In this document: piece after piece, positions 50,915 through 62,584 of the stretch | Layout of the letters: every line of letters begins with the position of its first letter | Numbering within the stretch: the stretch's first letter is position 1 | Source: Apricaphanius iberus | Lineage: Eukaryota > Chordata > Actinopteri > Cyprinodontiformes > Aphaniidae | Assembly (NCBI GenBank): GCA_028564705.1 | Contig: JAPXFQ010000075.1 | Location: forward strand, 1,426,001 to 1,490,000 | Length of the DNA stretch: 64,000 bases | Direction: 5' to 3' | Program-made: the position numbers and the translations under genes | Notes under the pieces: model-generated | Seen by the model: the letters and a program-made list of their open reading frames with translations, nothing else | Told to the model about the DNA's origin: nothing | Databases searched by the model: none

Positions 50915-51560
50915 GAAAGACAATAACAAAGTCAGCCTTCTATCGCCTGAAGATCATTTCTGGGAATAAAGACTTATTTTGTAACAGAACCTCAAAAAAC
51001 TCCATGTGTTTATCTTTAGTTGGATTAATTACTGCGAGAGTGTCCTCACAGGTTTACCTAAAAAGACAGCTGCAGCTGATCCAGAATGCTGCTGCTTGCG
51101 TCGTCACTAGAACCAGGATAGGAGAGCACATCACCCCAGTTCTAAAGTCCTTTCGCTGGCTCTCTGTTGCTCAGAGAATAGACTTCAAAATACATTTACC
51201 GGTTTATAAGCCATTGACTGGCTTAGCACAGAATAATCTTGAAGATCTGTGGTCAATCTACTAACAATGCCAGATCACTGAGGTCTTCCATCTCTAGTCT
51301 TATTACCCTATCAGAACCAAACATGCAGAAGCAGCACACAGTTTCTATTCTCCCCTTACCTGGAACAAACTTCCAGACAACTATAACCGATAAGGTAAAA
51401 AAATCATCTGTTTAGAGCTGCCTTTGACTAATGTGTCATATGTTATGTGTCTCTAATGTTGTGTTTTATGATTTAACTGTTGATTTACTACTTTTATTTA
51501 ATCCCCTAATTACCCAAAGCACACTGACTTGCCTTGTTGTTGAAAGTGTGGTATACAAAT
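50915..51560 (+). mobile_element. L2-like LINE 3' fragment
   Basis: The plus-strand frame 51004-51264 reads QVYLKRQLQLIQNAAACVVT, RTRIGEHITPVLKSFRWLSV, AQRIDFKIHLPVYKPLTGLA. This is the conserved C-terminal (post-catalytic) part of L2-clade reverse transcriptase. ITKSAFYRLK lies just before in another frame. The 3' portion ends near AAAGTGTGGTATACAAATAA. Truncated and inactive. Confidence 0.8.
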
Positions 51561-51830
51561 AACGTTGCCTTTGCTCTGTCACTTATACAGCACACCTCAC
51601 TGCCGTCTCACACCTCACTCACATTTCCTGCCCCCCTGTAACAAACTTCTTTGCCACTCCAGAACATATACGTAGCTGCTTTAGGATTAAAATATGTACT
51701 ATGTTGCTTGGTTTCACTACCTCCACGAAAACACAGCTCCCCCCGCTAGTCTTCCAAGCACAGGTGTTCAAGGACTGGTTTCCTGTAGGCTTAAGATGTT
51801 TCCCTGTTTAGTATTTGAATCAGGTGAAGA

Positions 51831-52040
51831 ACCTGATGGTGTTCTGAGGAATAATTTAAACGTTCATTCAGTCCTGTTGGTGCTGTGAAACACCCTTGGG
51901 TTTACATCTGAAGTTCTGTCTGCTGTTTTGAGGTTAGGCATGGCAGAAACAAGTGTATGAAACCAGGAGAGGACCAGGACTCATGGGTTTTGACAATGAC
52001 ACTCACAAGCTGATAGCTTCTACGATTTTTAGCAACCTGC
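51831..52040 (+). repeat. dispersed repeat R4, copy 2
   Basis: Block-by-block match to 46459-46695 (GGTGTTCTGAGGAATAAT, TTCATTCAGTCCTGTTGGTG, GAAGTTCTGTCTGCTGTTTT, GTGTATGAAACCAGGAGAGG). Confidence 0.8.
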
Positions 52041-52137
52041 TGCTTTATCATTTTTTATTTTGATGTTTCATGAAAGGTTGTTCATGGCCTTTTACTAAAA
52101 AATTGAAAATTACCAAACCATACAACTTGGTCTGATG

Positions 52138-52215
52138 GAATTTCAATTCAGTTTATCAATAGCACTAATTCACAACAGATATCACCTGTACAAGAAGACA
52201 ATGTAATGTTCAAAA
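52138..52215 (+). repeat. dispersed teleost repeat R1, 5' fragment
   Basis: AATTTCAATTCAGTTTATCA and CACAACAGATATCACC match the first third of R1 only. Confidence 0.6.
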
Positions 52216-53899
52216 GATGCGCAAAAGACTATAGTGCACCTCTAGTTGGGGTTGAATTACTGGTTGTAATTTAACAAGGCATTTCACTCAAGTAAAACAT
52301 CAAGGAATCCCATTTTTCCACATCCCCCCCTTGTTTTTAAAAAGTGCAGACAGCCTGAAAGACAGTAGCTTGATGGGAGCGGATGGGAATCTGAGGGGCC
52401 ACCTTTGACCCCTGTTGGCTGCTGTGTGGAAACAGTATGCTTCCTTCTTTTGGTTCGCCTTCCCTCCCCTTCCTCCCCTTGCCCCCGTTGCTCCTCTTTG
52501 TTTGAACACCAATCCCAAAGTCAACCACCCAAACTCTGATCACACCCTCCTCTGTCCCACACACATACACAGAAGCTCCGCCCTCCTCCCCAGTCCGCTG
52601 AGTCAACTCTAGCGCAGGAAGGATGCAGTTGTTTTTGTGGCACCAGATCCAAGTCACCTCTTTGGTTGGGTGGTAAAAAAACATGGGTTAACTAAACAAA
52701 TATGGGAGAAGGAAGAGGAAATGGGCTGAAGACACTCCAAGGGGGAAAGTGGGCCAAATGTTCCAGAGGTGAAAATCGCCGCAACAGCTCTCCTCCAACC
52801 TGTGCAGTCTTGCACTTATCTGATTCAAATACCAAAAAAAGAAAAAGAAAATAAAAAAAACCCCAAAAAAACAAGGGAGGCTGCAGATAAATGCTAGCTG
52901 TCGTCTTTCAGGTTACATGAGTCATGAAAAGCACGTCAACATAACCTTGCATCCCTGAGAACTTTTTCTGTGTTGCAAAATACAGAGACGAGGCACATCA
53001 AAGTGAGGCACTAAATGGAGCCAAGGCTCCAAAAGGAACAAATCATATGATGTGCGGTTCTGAAACTGGGAAATGAAGGAGGAAGCAGTTTGAAAACCTT
53101 GCCTAAAGATGCCACAGGATTTATTTTTTCTACCAGTTTGTGAACAGTCATTTGTTAAGTTGGGCATAAATGCTGATATTTTTTTTCCCTTTCCATAGCT
53201 AAAAATATTGCTTTAACATTTTTGTGTGTGTGTTATTATAAGGAAATGAAATTAAAACCCATACAATTAGTTCCAAAAGTTTTACAACAGTTTGATTAAG
53301 ACCAGTTTTCTTCACAAAATCCTGGTGGTTGGTGACCAGTTCAAATGAGAATTTGAGAGTGGATCAGTTTGTCGGTTCCTGTTCATCTCGCTCATTTTGT
53401 AAATTGTTAGCCACATGTTCTAAATTGTGTTAAGATCTTAAGACTTCTCTAGTATTGGCTTCAGAACTTCAGTGGTCTGTTCTTTAAACCACTTAAACCA
53501 TTCGGCACGTTGCTCCACCATTTGTAAAATTACTCAGATTAACACCAAACTATATGCCCTGATTGTTGGAAAAGGTTTTTGTTAGAGCACAACTTGATCC
53601 TGTTCCTTAACCATTTAGTTTTCTTGGGCAGATTTGTGAGCTAACCCAGTTCTACTAACATTATGTACAAGAAGCTGTTGCTCAAATGAGAACGAAGTTG
53701 ACCGAAGTTGAGTCAGGTTTTACGTCAAAGATCATCCATTTTTTTAGACAGCCTAGTCAAAGTCCAGACCTAAAACTAGATCAGAGGCTCTCCATCCGGT
53801 TTGACTGAGGTGGAACTATTTTGCAATGAAGGGAGCAAAATGTGATCTTCAGATGTACTAAGCTGGTAGAGACGTACCCTGAATGACTCGTGAACCCTG
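52216..53899. other. intergenic DNA, nothing recognised
   Basis: About 1.7 kb without gene or named repeat. Several short ORFs of biased composition (52337-52684, 115 codons, minus) have no recognisable domain. Confidence 0.45.
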
Positions 53900-53914
53900 T
53901 CCATCTCTCTTCTT

Positions 53915-54525
53915 TGACTTTAAAGCAATGCAGTACTTTGTGTTTATCAGTTACACAAAATCATAGCAAAGGTTGAGGAAAATAAATACCTCTGAGTTCA
54001 CCTGGACAACTGCCTGGACTGGAGACTGAACAATGAAGCTGTCTACAAGAAGTGACAGAACAGATTGGACTATTTGAGGAAGCTTATGTCCTTCAAGGTT
54101 TGCAACAAGATGCTACAGATCTTCGACAAGGCAGTTGTGGAGAGTGTAATCTCTTCAGGCATCAACTGCTGGATAGCAGAATCACAGCCAGGAACCTAAA
54201 AAAGGCTCAACAACCTAAGGAAGAAGGCTGGTTCTGTTCTGGGAATGACTGTGGAGCCTCTGGAGATGATGATCAAGGAGATTATGGAAAACCCTAAGCA
54301 TCCTCTTCAACAACTGATGGTGATATCGAGGACACGTTTCTGTATAATCTCTGCTGCCCAGAAATCGAGCAGTTAGCAGGTCATGACTGTCATGAGATTG
54401 ACATACAACAGTCTTCAGTCAGAGGCTTCGTCGGACTTGTTCCGAGACTGACTGCAAACTATTTGCAGTCAGCCTTGCCCACAGCATCACCATCCACGAC
54501 GACTCTATGTAGATCCTTGGATTCT
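53915..54525 (+). mobile_element. non-LTR retrotransposon 3' fragment
   Basis: Translated pieces read LDNCLDWRLNNEAVYKK then a stop, NRLDYLRKLMSFKVCNKMLQ, IFDKAVVESVISSGINCW and RLNNLRKKAGSVLGMTVEPL, the region after the RT catalytic core in a common fish LINE type. Stops and frame changes are present. The tail region after 54400 (GTCTTCAGTCAGAGGCTTCG) shares its start with the LINE tail at 55630. Confidence 0.75.
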
Positions 54526-55144
54526 AATTTGCTTTTTGTATTAATAAGTAATCATTCAAATGAATTCACAGTTCATGCTGTAAAATCTGCATTTTTGGCA
54601 ATCTGCTTCTCTAGTGCACAACTGTGTGTGTTGGCTCATCTTTTTTTTAATGCTTGACTCTAAAGACTGTTCTTCAAGCTGCAACAATTTGAGCAGGTTT
54701 GTCCAACAGTGAGGAACATAAGTATTTGAACACCTGAGAAAATCAGTGTTATTATTTGGTGCAGAAGTCTTTGTTTGCAGTTACAGAGGTCCTGTAGTTC
54801 TTGATCACGTTTGCACTCACTGCAACAGGGATATTGGCCCATTCCTCCACACAGATCTTCTCTACATCTGTCAGTTTTTGTGTCTGTCGCTGAGCAACAC
54901 AGAGTTTCAGCTCCCTCCAAAGACTGTCCATTGGTTTAGGTCTGGAGACTGACTAGGCCACTCCAGAACCTTGATATGCTTCACATGGAGCCACTCCTTG
55001 ATTATCCTGGCAGTTTGTTTTAATTAATAGTCATATTTGAAGAGACAGCCACAACCCATCTTAAATGATCTGACTTGTGGAAGCCTTAAAATCTCCCAAT
55101 ACATGGCCACATTCATCCTCTCCAGTCCAGTCGTTCTGTCCCCT

Positions 55145-55549
55145 TCACAGAAAAGCACCCCAAAGCATGAAGTTTCCACCCCCATGCTTCACAGTAGGGA
55201 TTGTGTTCTTTGGATGCAACTCATCCCTTTTTTCTTCCAAACACAGTGAGTGAAGTTTAGACCAAAATGATTTCCCCCCCTCCTCTGGATGATCAAGACG
55301 GTCACTCACGAACTTCAGATGGGCCTTGACATGTGATGACTTGAGAAGGGGTACCTTCTGCGCAATGCATGATTTCAAACCATGATGGCGTGGTGTTCTG
55401 CCGACAGTAACCTTTGAAACTGTGGTCCCAGCCATCTTTATGTCATCAACCAGCTCCCCCTGTGGAGTTCTGGGGTGATTCCTACCTTTCTTATCAGTGA
55501 TTCTCCACAAGGTAAGATCTTGCATGGAGCCCCAGTCAGAGGAAGTCAT
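55145..55549 (-). pseudogene. Tc1-like transposase remnant, 134 codons
   Basis: An open frame with family-typical segments: MTSSDWGSMQDLTL and GRTPRHHGLKSCIAQKVPLL (end of the DNA-binding part), HVKAHLKFVSDRLDHPEEGG and NTIPTVKHGGGNFMLWGAFL (early catalytic domain). The WSDETK-type motif with the first catalytic Asp reads FWSKLHSLCLEEKRDEL with the Asp missing. N- and C-terminal parts are displaced or deleted. Confidence 0.85.
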
Positions 55550-55597
55550 CTTTAGCCTCTTCCATTTTCTAATAACAGTTGATCTATTTTCACCAAG

Positions 55598-55815
55598 CAG
55601 CTCGGCAAAAAAAGTAAGAAAACAAAGTACTATCCTACAGCAACAGAGTATCTTCAGTCGGAGGCTTCTTCAGTTTCGCTGCAACACAGACCGTTACAAG
55701 AAGTCCTTTCTCCCTACAGCCATCATGGTCTACAACAACTCCTTCAAAAATGAATTAGCAATGAGCTACAACACTTAATTTCCCTCTGGGATCCATAAAG
55801 TATTTTTGAATTGTT
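55598..55815 (+). mobile_element. LINE 3' tail inserted into Tc1
   Basis: GTCGGAGGCTTCTTCAGTTT, CGCTGCAACACAGACCGTTA and a terminal TTAATTTCCCTCTGGGATCC..AAAGTATTTTTGAATTG make up a short 5'-truncated LINE end. Tc1 transposase sequence flanks it on both sides. A minus-oriented relative of the tail (CAAAGGGAAATTAG) appears at about 63250. Confidence 0.75.
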
Positions 55816-55974
55816 CTGTGGTCCTTTAGCCTTGTGGAGAAGTACAATTTTGTCTCTGGGGTCTTTTGAAAGCTCTTTGATCTTTCCCATGGTAGTAGTC
55901 GGAATCTGACTGACTATGGGGTGAACAAGCGTCTTTAACGAACTCAGACAGGTGCCACTCATTTAGATTGGTAA

Positions 55975-56222
55975 GGGGCGACTGTGGCTCAGTGGTAGTT
56001 GACTTGCAATCTGAGGGTCGTAGCTTTGATTCCAGCTTCCTCCAGTCACATGTCAATGTGCCCCTAGGCAAGGCACTTCACCCCAAAAAATTCTACATCC
56101 TCCTACCGAGCTATGTTGGCTATCAGTGTTTGAATATATGGGTAAATGTGGCTTCAATATAAAGCGTTTTGAGTAGTCAGTATTACTAGAAAAGAGCTAC
56201 ATAAGTTCGGTCCCTTTACCAT
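55975..56222 (+). mobile_element. tRNA-derived SINE, copy 2, inserted into Tc1
   Basis: GGGGCGACTGTGGCTCAGTGG, GCTTTGATTCCAGC, GGCAAGGCACTTCACCCC and AAAGCGTTTTGAGTAGTCAG match copy 1 at 6473-6730 in order. It lies inside the 3'-proximal part of the Tc1 element. Confidence 0.85.
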
Positions 56223-56549
56223 GAGTAGAGGTGGAATTTTTAAAGGCAGGGTAACAGGTCTTTGAGAGCCAGAATTCTTGCTGATTGCCAGGTGTTCAAA
56301 TACTTATGTGCAGCAATAAAATACAAAGAAATTCTTTAAAAATGATACAATGTGATTTCCTGTATTAAAAAAAATCTCTTTCACCACAGAAATTCACCTA
56401 CAATGTACATTTCAGAATCCTCCATAATTTCTATGTGAGAGAATTTACAATATCACATGCTATTCAATTATGTTATGTTGCTCACTGTATCTAAAACATT
56501 TATTCGAAAGAATACCGTGCAAAAAAAACCACAAAAGCAGGCCATTTTT

Positions 56550-57754
56550 AAATTGAATGTCAACTTTATTTCACCCATACAAAATAAAAAGAACATTAAA
56601 AGTTTACAGTACAGAGTAAACTGTTTGCAACCATTTCATAACAAGGTAAATGGGAGTCCGGTCTCTGCGATCGTTTAAAAAAGAATCTAAAAAGAAAGAA
56701 AACGAATGCTAAAGGTAGAGGAGCAACGCTTGACGGTGTGGCCAGAATTGGGAAAAAAAAAGAAGAGACAGAGAGCAAAAAGAAAACCAACTTTAAAAAC
56801 AAAACAAATGGTCCAATAGTCACCATGCACTCGCAGGCAAAAGAAGGGGAAATTATTGATTATGTAAAACAACAGAAATGCTAACCAGTTGCAGTGTCAA
56901 ATTTTAAACAAAAATGCGAATCATTAACTTGCTGATATGGTTGCAATCAGGGCTGTGGTAAGAATTTGGTTTAAAAGTAGCGACTAAATTTGGAACAACA
57001 AAAAAAGAAAAACAATAGCGGGTTGCAAATATATAGCAAAAAAAAACCAACACTTGCTTTCTGTCCACTGGTATTGGACTAAAAACATGACGTCTAAAAA
57101 GATGCAACTGAGCGACCAATCGGCTGACAGATGACATGGAGCCGGTGAGCTCGCTTGCCCTAAACACGTCCTGCCGCTTTTAAAGAAAATCCCCATTAAC
57201 CACTGCCCTGAAGTCATCCTGACGAACTTAAAAAGGTCCGGGCATTAAAAAGGTGGAATATGCCTTTAACTACCACTTATTGGATTTATCCCGCCATGCT
57301 GGGGGTCGGAGGAACTCTATTTGTTTGTAATATATGCAATATAGAAAAATTATAAAAGTGCAACAGAAAAAAAAAAAAAAAAAAAAGAACAGAACAAAAC
57401 TAAATCTGTGAGGCGAGATGAACTCAACCTATCGTGTCTGCTGGGGCTCACCGCCATTTTTACTGGTCAAAAAAAAATAACTGACCACCAAAAGACCTTG
57501 CTAAAAAACACCCCCACCCCTCCCTCATCTCTAAAATAAAAGCTTTTTTTAAAAATTAAAACACCTAATATACAACAAGTTTAGACTCTTCCAGCTTCTC
57601 TATCAGCGGCCTGGGATGAAGAGTCTTCCTCTTCACTGCTGGAGCAGCCACCACACGGTCAATTTAACAATCTGAAAATAATGCTGAAAGATTTGCGCGC
57701 GTGTGTGTGTGTGTGTGTCTGTGTTTGAGAGATAAAGAGAGGATGTCGGGGCAG
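56550..57754 (-). other. drap1: drap1 3'UTR
   Basis: About 1.2 kb following the drap1 stop codon. No transposon is recognised in it. It contains a (GT)n tract near 57698-57718 and a poly-A/T run near 57367. It ends with an AATAAA signal (plus-strand TTTATT at 56565-56570) in the context GGGTGAAATAAAGTTGACAT, so cleavage is expected around 56545-56555. Confidence 0.65.
56565..56570 (-). terminator. drap1: polyadenylation signal AATAAA of drap1
   Basis: Canonical hexamer on the minus strand about 1.2 kb after the stop codon. The text just downstream is AT-rich and then T/GT-rich (TGTGGTTTTTTTTG), as expected for a downstream element. Confidence 0.6.
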
Positions 57755-57920
57755 CTAAGAGTCATAGTCTTCATCGTCGTCGTCGTCCTCCTCCCCCCCC
57801 CCTTCGTTTTTGTGCGACTCCATGTTCACCAGTTCTGGGTGGGGACCGAACGTCACGGCTTGCGGGGTCTGGTTCAACTGATACATCAGCTCGTACTCCG
57901 GGTCACGAGGGGGGATGGAG
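57755..57920 (-). CDS. drap1: drap1 last coding exon, acidic C-terminus
   Basis: The final exon of DR1-associated protein 1 (NC2 alpha), which pairs with DR1 (NC2 beta) through a histone fold and blocks TFIIB/TFIIA access to promoter-bound TBP. It reads SIPPRDPEYELMYQLNQ, then a middle part ending in SHKNEGGG, and finishes EEDDDDDEDYDS before TAG. The EDYDS end equals the mammalian DRAP1 terminus, while the preceding 35 or so residues differ from the proline-rich human tail. The acceptor is CTTTTCACAG; the first base completes Ser (AG|C). A G10 run at the GGG codons (57793-57802) is slippage-prone. Confidence 0.88.
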
Positions 57921-58858
57921 CTGTGAAAAGGGTGGGGTTGGGTACAGGCACAGAGGTCACCCAGGTGTTACAGCCTGACCTTCAACACAAAAATATTCAC
58001 GGCTAGTGTACATACGCATCTATATAAATACAGAATTATTTTTGTATATAATTGTGAGCTGGACGCAACAGAAATCACGCTTAGCTCTCCAGGAGCCTCA
58101 TTTATCAACCGTATTTATGCACAGATCTGTGCATTTTATTTTCAAATTTATACTGACATTTTTTCTATATTGCAATATAAAGCATGTCAGGTAGCGTTAT
58201 GTATTCCGATACATTTTTTTACCTTTATATACATCAAAACGACTGCTTATGAACGTTATTAATTTTCACACACATTACAGGAGGACTTAAAAAAGGTCTA
58301 GAATGCCATTTTAAAGAACATTAATTGTGCAAAAAGGAAGCAGAAAATATATAAAAATATTTTTTCCAACATAATGAAACACAAGAATTCTCACGACATA
58401 AATAAAAATGAAGATATTTTAATCAAAATAAAAGATAAATATGAAAATTAACTTCAAAAGATCTGCTTTCCTGGTTACTTATTTATAAATTTGAATAGAA
58501 AAAATACTTCAAGAACAACAGATTTCTGTTAAATGAAAAAAACAAAAACAATTTTAACCTTTCAATATTTCTTTGAAGATAAACACTGAACATTAATATC
58601 CATGACATCATCAAAATGCATAAATGCAGCATGGCGGTATAGTCAAAATCTCTCCCTTTAGCTAAATTTATAATATTTCTACCTTATACCTTTTGTATAA
58701 TCCACTACTTGTCCCACGTATGTTTCGCCTCGATCTCGCTGTCACTGAAACTATTTTTTCCGCTTTCTAGGAATTTTTTTTATGGATTAATTCAAGGACT
58801 TCGTCCATGTGTCAGAGGATGTAGCCCTACCAAATATGTTTAATTGAGGGCGTTTCTA

Positions 58859-60167
58859 CACTCAACAAAAATATAAACGCAACACCTTTTGTTTCTGCTC
58901 CCATTTTTCATGAGATGGACTTAAAGATCTAAAATTCATTCCAGATACACAATATTACCATTTCTCTCAAACATTGTTCACAAATCAGTCTAAATGTGTG
59001 ATAGTGAGCACTTCTGCTTTGCTGAGATAATCCATCCCACCTCACAGGTGTGCCACATCAAGATGCTGATCTGACATCACGATTAGTGCACAGGTGTACC
59101 TTATACTGCCCACAATAAAAGGCCACCCTGGAATGTGCAGTTTTTTTGCTTTATTGGGGGTCTGGGGCCTCAGTAAACCAGTCAGTATCTGGTGTGATCA
59201 CCATTTGCCTCATGCAGATCAACACATCTTCTTCGCATAGAGTTTATCAGATTGTCAATTGTGGCCTGTGGAATGTTGGTGCACTCCTCTTCAATGGTTG
59301 TGCGAAGTTGTTGGATATTAGTGGGAACTGGTACACGCTGTGGTATACGCCGGTCAAGCACATCCCAAACATACTCAATGGGTGACATGTCCAGTGAGTA
59401 TGCTGGCAATGCAAGAACTGGGACATTTTCAGCTTCTAAGAATTGTGCACAAATACTTGCAACATAGGGCCGTGCATTATCTTGCTGAAACATGAGGTGA
59501 TGTTCATGGATGTATGGTACAACAATGGGCCTCAGGATCTCATCACGGTATCTCTGTGCATTCAAAATGCCATCAATAAATGCACCCGTGTGCTTCGTCC
59601 ATAACAGATGCCAGCCCATACCATAACCCCACCACCACCATGGGCCACTCGATCCACAACATTGACATCAGCATAGCGCTCACCCACACAACGCCACACA
59701 CACTATGCCATCCGCCCTGAACAATGTAAACCGAGATTCATCCGTGAAGAGAACACCTCTCCAACGTGCCAGACGCCATCAAATGTGAGCATTTACCCAC
59801 TCAAGTCTGTTACGGCGACGAGTTGGAGTCAGTTAAAGCTCCCTCAATGCTTGTGGCATCTGTGGCATTTTACTGCTAGACAAAACTGCACATTCCAGGG
59901 CGGCCTTTTATTGTGGGCAGTATAAGGTACACCTGTGCACTAATCATGATGTCAGATCAGCATCTTGATGTGGCACACCTGTGAGGTGGGATGGATTATC
60001 TCAGCAAAGCAGAAGTGTTCACTATCACACATTTAGACTGATTTGTGAACAATGTTTGAGAGAAATGGTAATATTGTGTATCTGGAATTAATTTTAGATC
60101 TTTAAGTCCATCTCATGAAAAATGGGAGCAGAAACAAAAGGTGTTGCGTTTATATTTTTGTTGAGAG
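58859..60167 (-). mobile_element. Tc1/mariner element with roughly 285-bp near-identical inverted repeats
   Basis: Flanked by TA at 58857-58858 and 60168-60169. The left terminus CACTCAACAAAAATATAAAC and right terminus ATATTTTTGTTGAGAG are the ends of two inverted arms of about 285 bp, each running to ...CACCCTGGAATGTGCAG / GCACATTCCAGGGCGG, that differ at only a few positions. At 1309 bp it is shorter than full-length relatives and carries an internally deleted transposase on the minus strand. Confidence 0.93.
59182..59860 (-). pseudogene. Tc1-like transposase, N-terminally deleted with intact C-terminal frame
   Basis: The C-terminal 145 codons (59182-59619) are open: FQQDNARPYVASICAQFLEA holds the second catalytic Asp, and DMSPIEYVWDVLDRRIPQ the third catalytic Glu; it ends NGDHTRY. 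Upstream, LFTDESRFTLF with the first catalytic Asp is readable at about 59735-59770, but stops and frame changes separate it from the rest. The helix-turn-helix region is deleted, so no active enzyme is encoded. Confidence 0.85.
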
Positions 60168-60342
60168 TATATTAAAAATGAACAGGCATGAGCTCCTGGC
60201 TACGTAAGTATGGGATTTAATCAACAGATGACTATGGAGAAACATCCTTACAAGTAGCCACCACACAATTCCTAGATCCGACTTTGGACCGTCTGTACGA
60301 ACAATCTAGATTTCATTCGTAGGATTTGATAAATGGGGGCCC

Positions 60343-61381
60343 TGGAGTCTCATCTATAACGTTTGCTTACACATAAAGCGGGGGCTAAAAACAGCTCCGT
60401 TTAAAAATGACAAGGGGAAATGTGTCCAACTTTAAGCCAACTCTACCTGCACAATCTGATACATTTCAGTAACGAAAATTGCAGGTATATTAAAAGGTAT
60501 TAACCAACAAGGTTTTCATGCATTTTTTTTTGACAAAATGATCGAATTTTCTTAGAAGGCAAAGGGGTAGCAGAGTTGCTCAATAGAGTTTTCTTGTTAA
60601 AAGCGCCCACTAACCTCCGTTAGCTTCGATTAGCACGTAGCTACATCGGCGCTGAGGGTCAATCGTCCCTCAATCGTTTTTTTTTTTTTATTGTATCAAG
60701 ATGATGATGGTGGCTTTAATTTAGCTCTTCATATACAGACAGATTACATCATCGAGGCTTCGTCCATCTTTTTTATAAAGTCAATGCCTTAGCAAACGAA
60801 GTGCTGAGATTTTTTTACGTTCTGTGGCAATTTATTCATCTTTTTTTTTTCTTTTTTTTTTTGTTATTGTTTCTGAAATAACTGGTAACTGTTGCTGAAT
60901 TCACTGTTTTAATTAGCTTTTCTTGCTGCTGTTATTGCTAATGATATTTTTGTCTTTTACTTTGAAGTTATTTGGTCCATTTTGGCTGAGGAAAGCTCTA
61001 CATTGACAAACATGGACTGATTTATTGCAATAGAACGTGTTTCCGTGCCTACATCTCACCCACAAGCCTCAGCAGAACTGCGTTTTCTCGACCTCTTGGT
61101 TGCCTCGGTCCCCATAAAACCAATGCAGAATATTCATAAGGTTCTTTGCATTGACAGTTTTTGATAGAAACTGGGCGCATAGGTGGGATGTTATCCAAAA
61201 TCAACTGAAAGGATTTTTACAAGGAGTGTGAATTATAAAGTCGAAATTACGTGCAGCTGTTTACACTCAGGGTTTTATAAATTGGAACGTTTCTTTGGGA
61301 AAGTATTTTTTGTTTGTTTGTCGAGTTCTAGTATGGTTCTAGTAAGGACTCTATGCAACGTTTTATAAACGAGGCCCCTGG
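60343..61381. mobile_element. second MITE with GGCCTCATTTAT-type ends
   Basis: The left end CTGGAGTCTCATCTATAACG and right end CAACGTTTTATAAACGAGGCCCCTGG are inverted with respect to each other and resemble the ends of the preceding MITE, which it directly abuts (sharing CTGG). The body is noncoding, with T-runs near 60680 and 60840. Confidence 0.6.
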
Positions 61382-62584
61382 TCTTTTGAACTGTCTCTAC
61401 CATGTTTAGCCCCACCCATTTATCCAACTCTGACTCCCTGTTGGAGGAAAAAACAAAGCATTACCACAACATGATGCTGCCACCACCGTGCTTCCCTATA
61501 GGGCCAAAAAGTTCAATTTTTGTCTCATCTGCCCACAGCACCTTCTACAATGTGCTTGCTGGGACCCCACATTGTATGTGTCGTGACTTCCTGTGCCTCT
61601 ACTCCTTAGCCACTCTTCTATAAAGGCCAAAGTCAAGGAGTTTAAAGTTCTCAGTAGTCCTGTCAACAGACTAACAACTTAGCTCTTCTTCTCTGCTGCC
61701 TCCTCTAGATATTCCTCTGATTCAGGTCATTTTAGCAATGTTTTAGGTTAGTAAGCAAGTAGGGTTGTGTTTGTGTGTCACTATTTTCAGATATTGGTTA
61801 ACACAGAGCTTGCTGAGATTCTGTTTTATATCCCAACTGTGCTTCAGAAAATCCGCCTTTTTGTTTCTCAAACCTCTGAGCCCTTTCCAAGCGGCTTCAT
61901 TATATTGCATTGACTTTTTAAAGTGTTATTAGAGAAAAAGAAGCTATATTAAAAATGCATGCCGCACTGTTATTTTTTTCTCTTAAAGCATAATTTTACC
62001 TCCACTTCAAAACTTTGCATAGCCTGTCATTTCACACGATATAAAATGTATTAAACCCTGAAAGAAAAATGCTGAAAAGTTCAAGAGCTATGAGTATTTT
62101 TCATAAGGCTGACGATAGATGGATTACTAGACAAACTCGTTCTTTTTTCTTTCATTTTTTTCCTGCTTTAAACAGAATACTCACGTTTAAACAGAAAAGG
62201 CTTTTTCCTACTGATTCTAGGTAGAAAACTGGCACCCTCTACTGGTTTGGGATTATAAAATCACTTTACAAACTTGTGAAAATATCCAACCCTATGGCCA
62301 AATTAGTGATACTAATGGAGGGCTTTTAGTAGCCATAGAAACCTGATATTATTTGTTTCTGAAGTCAAATTAAATCTTTAAAAGCACTAAATGATGGACC
62401 CAGAAGAACAGGAGCGATTGCAGGCAGAATAAGAGCCCCAGTTCAAACAGATTGCTTTATCTGAAAAGAAGTGCTAATATTCGGTCTGCATTTGTTCCTT
62501 CTATATCAAACTTCTAACATTTCCAGCCACTGTGGGCTCTTGGTGTGATCGGCTTTCAAACACACACCGTCTTCGTCTCCTCAC

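Larger units (their letters stand above)
54708..56330 (-). mobile_element. Tc1/mariner element (minus) interrupted by two younger insertions
   Basis: The left end GAGGAACATAAGTATTTGAA and right part CCAGGTGTTCAAATACTTATG are inverted ends of a teleost Tc1 family. The transposase is on the minus strand and lacks a large part of its C-terminal half. The element is interrupted by a LINE tail (55598-55815) and a SINE (55975-56222), both plus-oriented. The Tc1 text resumes on each side of both insertions. Confidence 0.85.
58089..60346. mobile_element. MITE with GGCCTCATTTAT-type ends, split by a Tc1 element
   Basis: The left end CCAGGAGCCTCATTTATCAACC is mirrored by GGATTTGATAAATGGGGGCCCTGG at the right. 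Removing the Tc1 insertion (58859-60167) leaves about 950 bp of noncoding AT-rich DNA. Confidence 0.6.
57921..62584 (-). other. drap1: drap1 last intron (4.7 kb)
   Basis: The intron between the last two coding exons (donor CCACAG then GTGAGG; acceptor CTTTTCACAG). It contains a MITE split by a Tc1-like element (58089-60346) and a second related MITE (60343-61381). The rest, 61382-62584, is AT-rich with nothing recognised. Confidence 0.85.

Noticed and set aside
52337..52684. 115-codon minus-strand ORF in the intergenic region
   Set aside because: Gly/Arg/Lys-biased translation of a GC-skewed purine-rich stretch; no homologous motif or splice sites.
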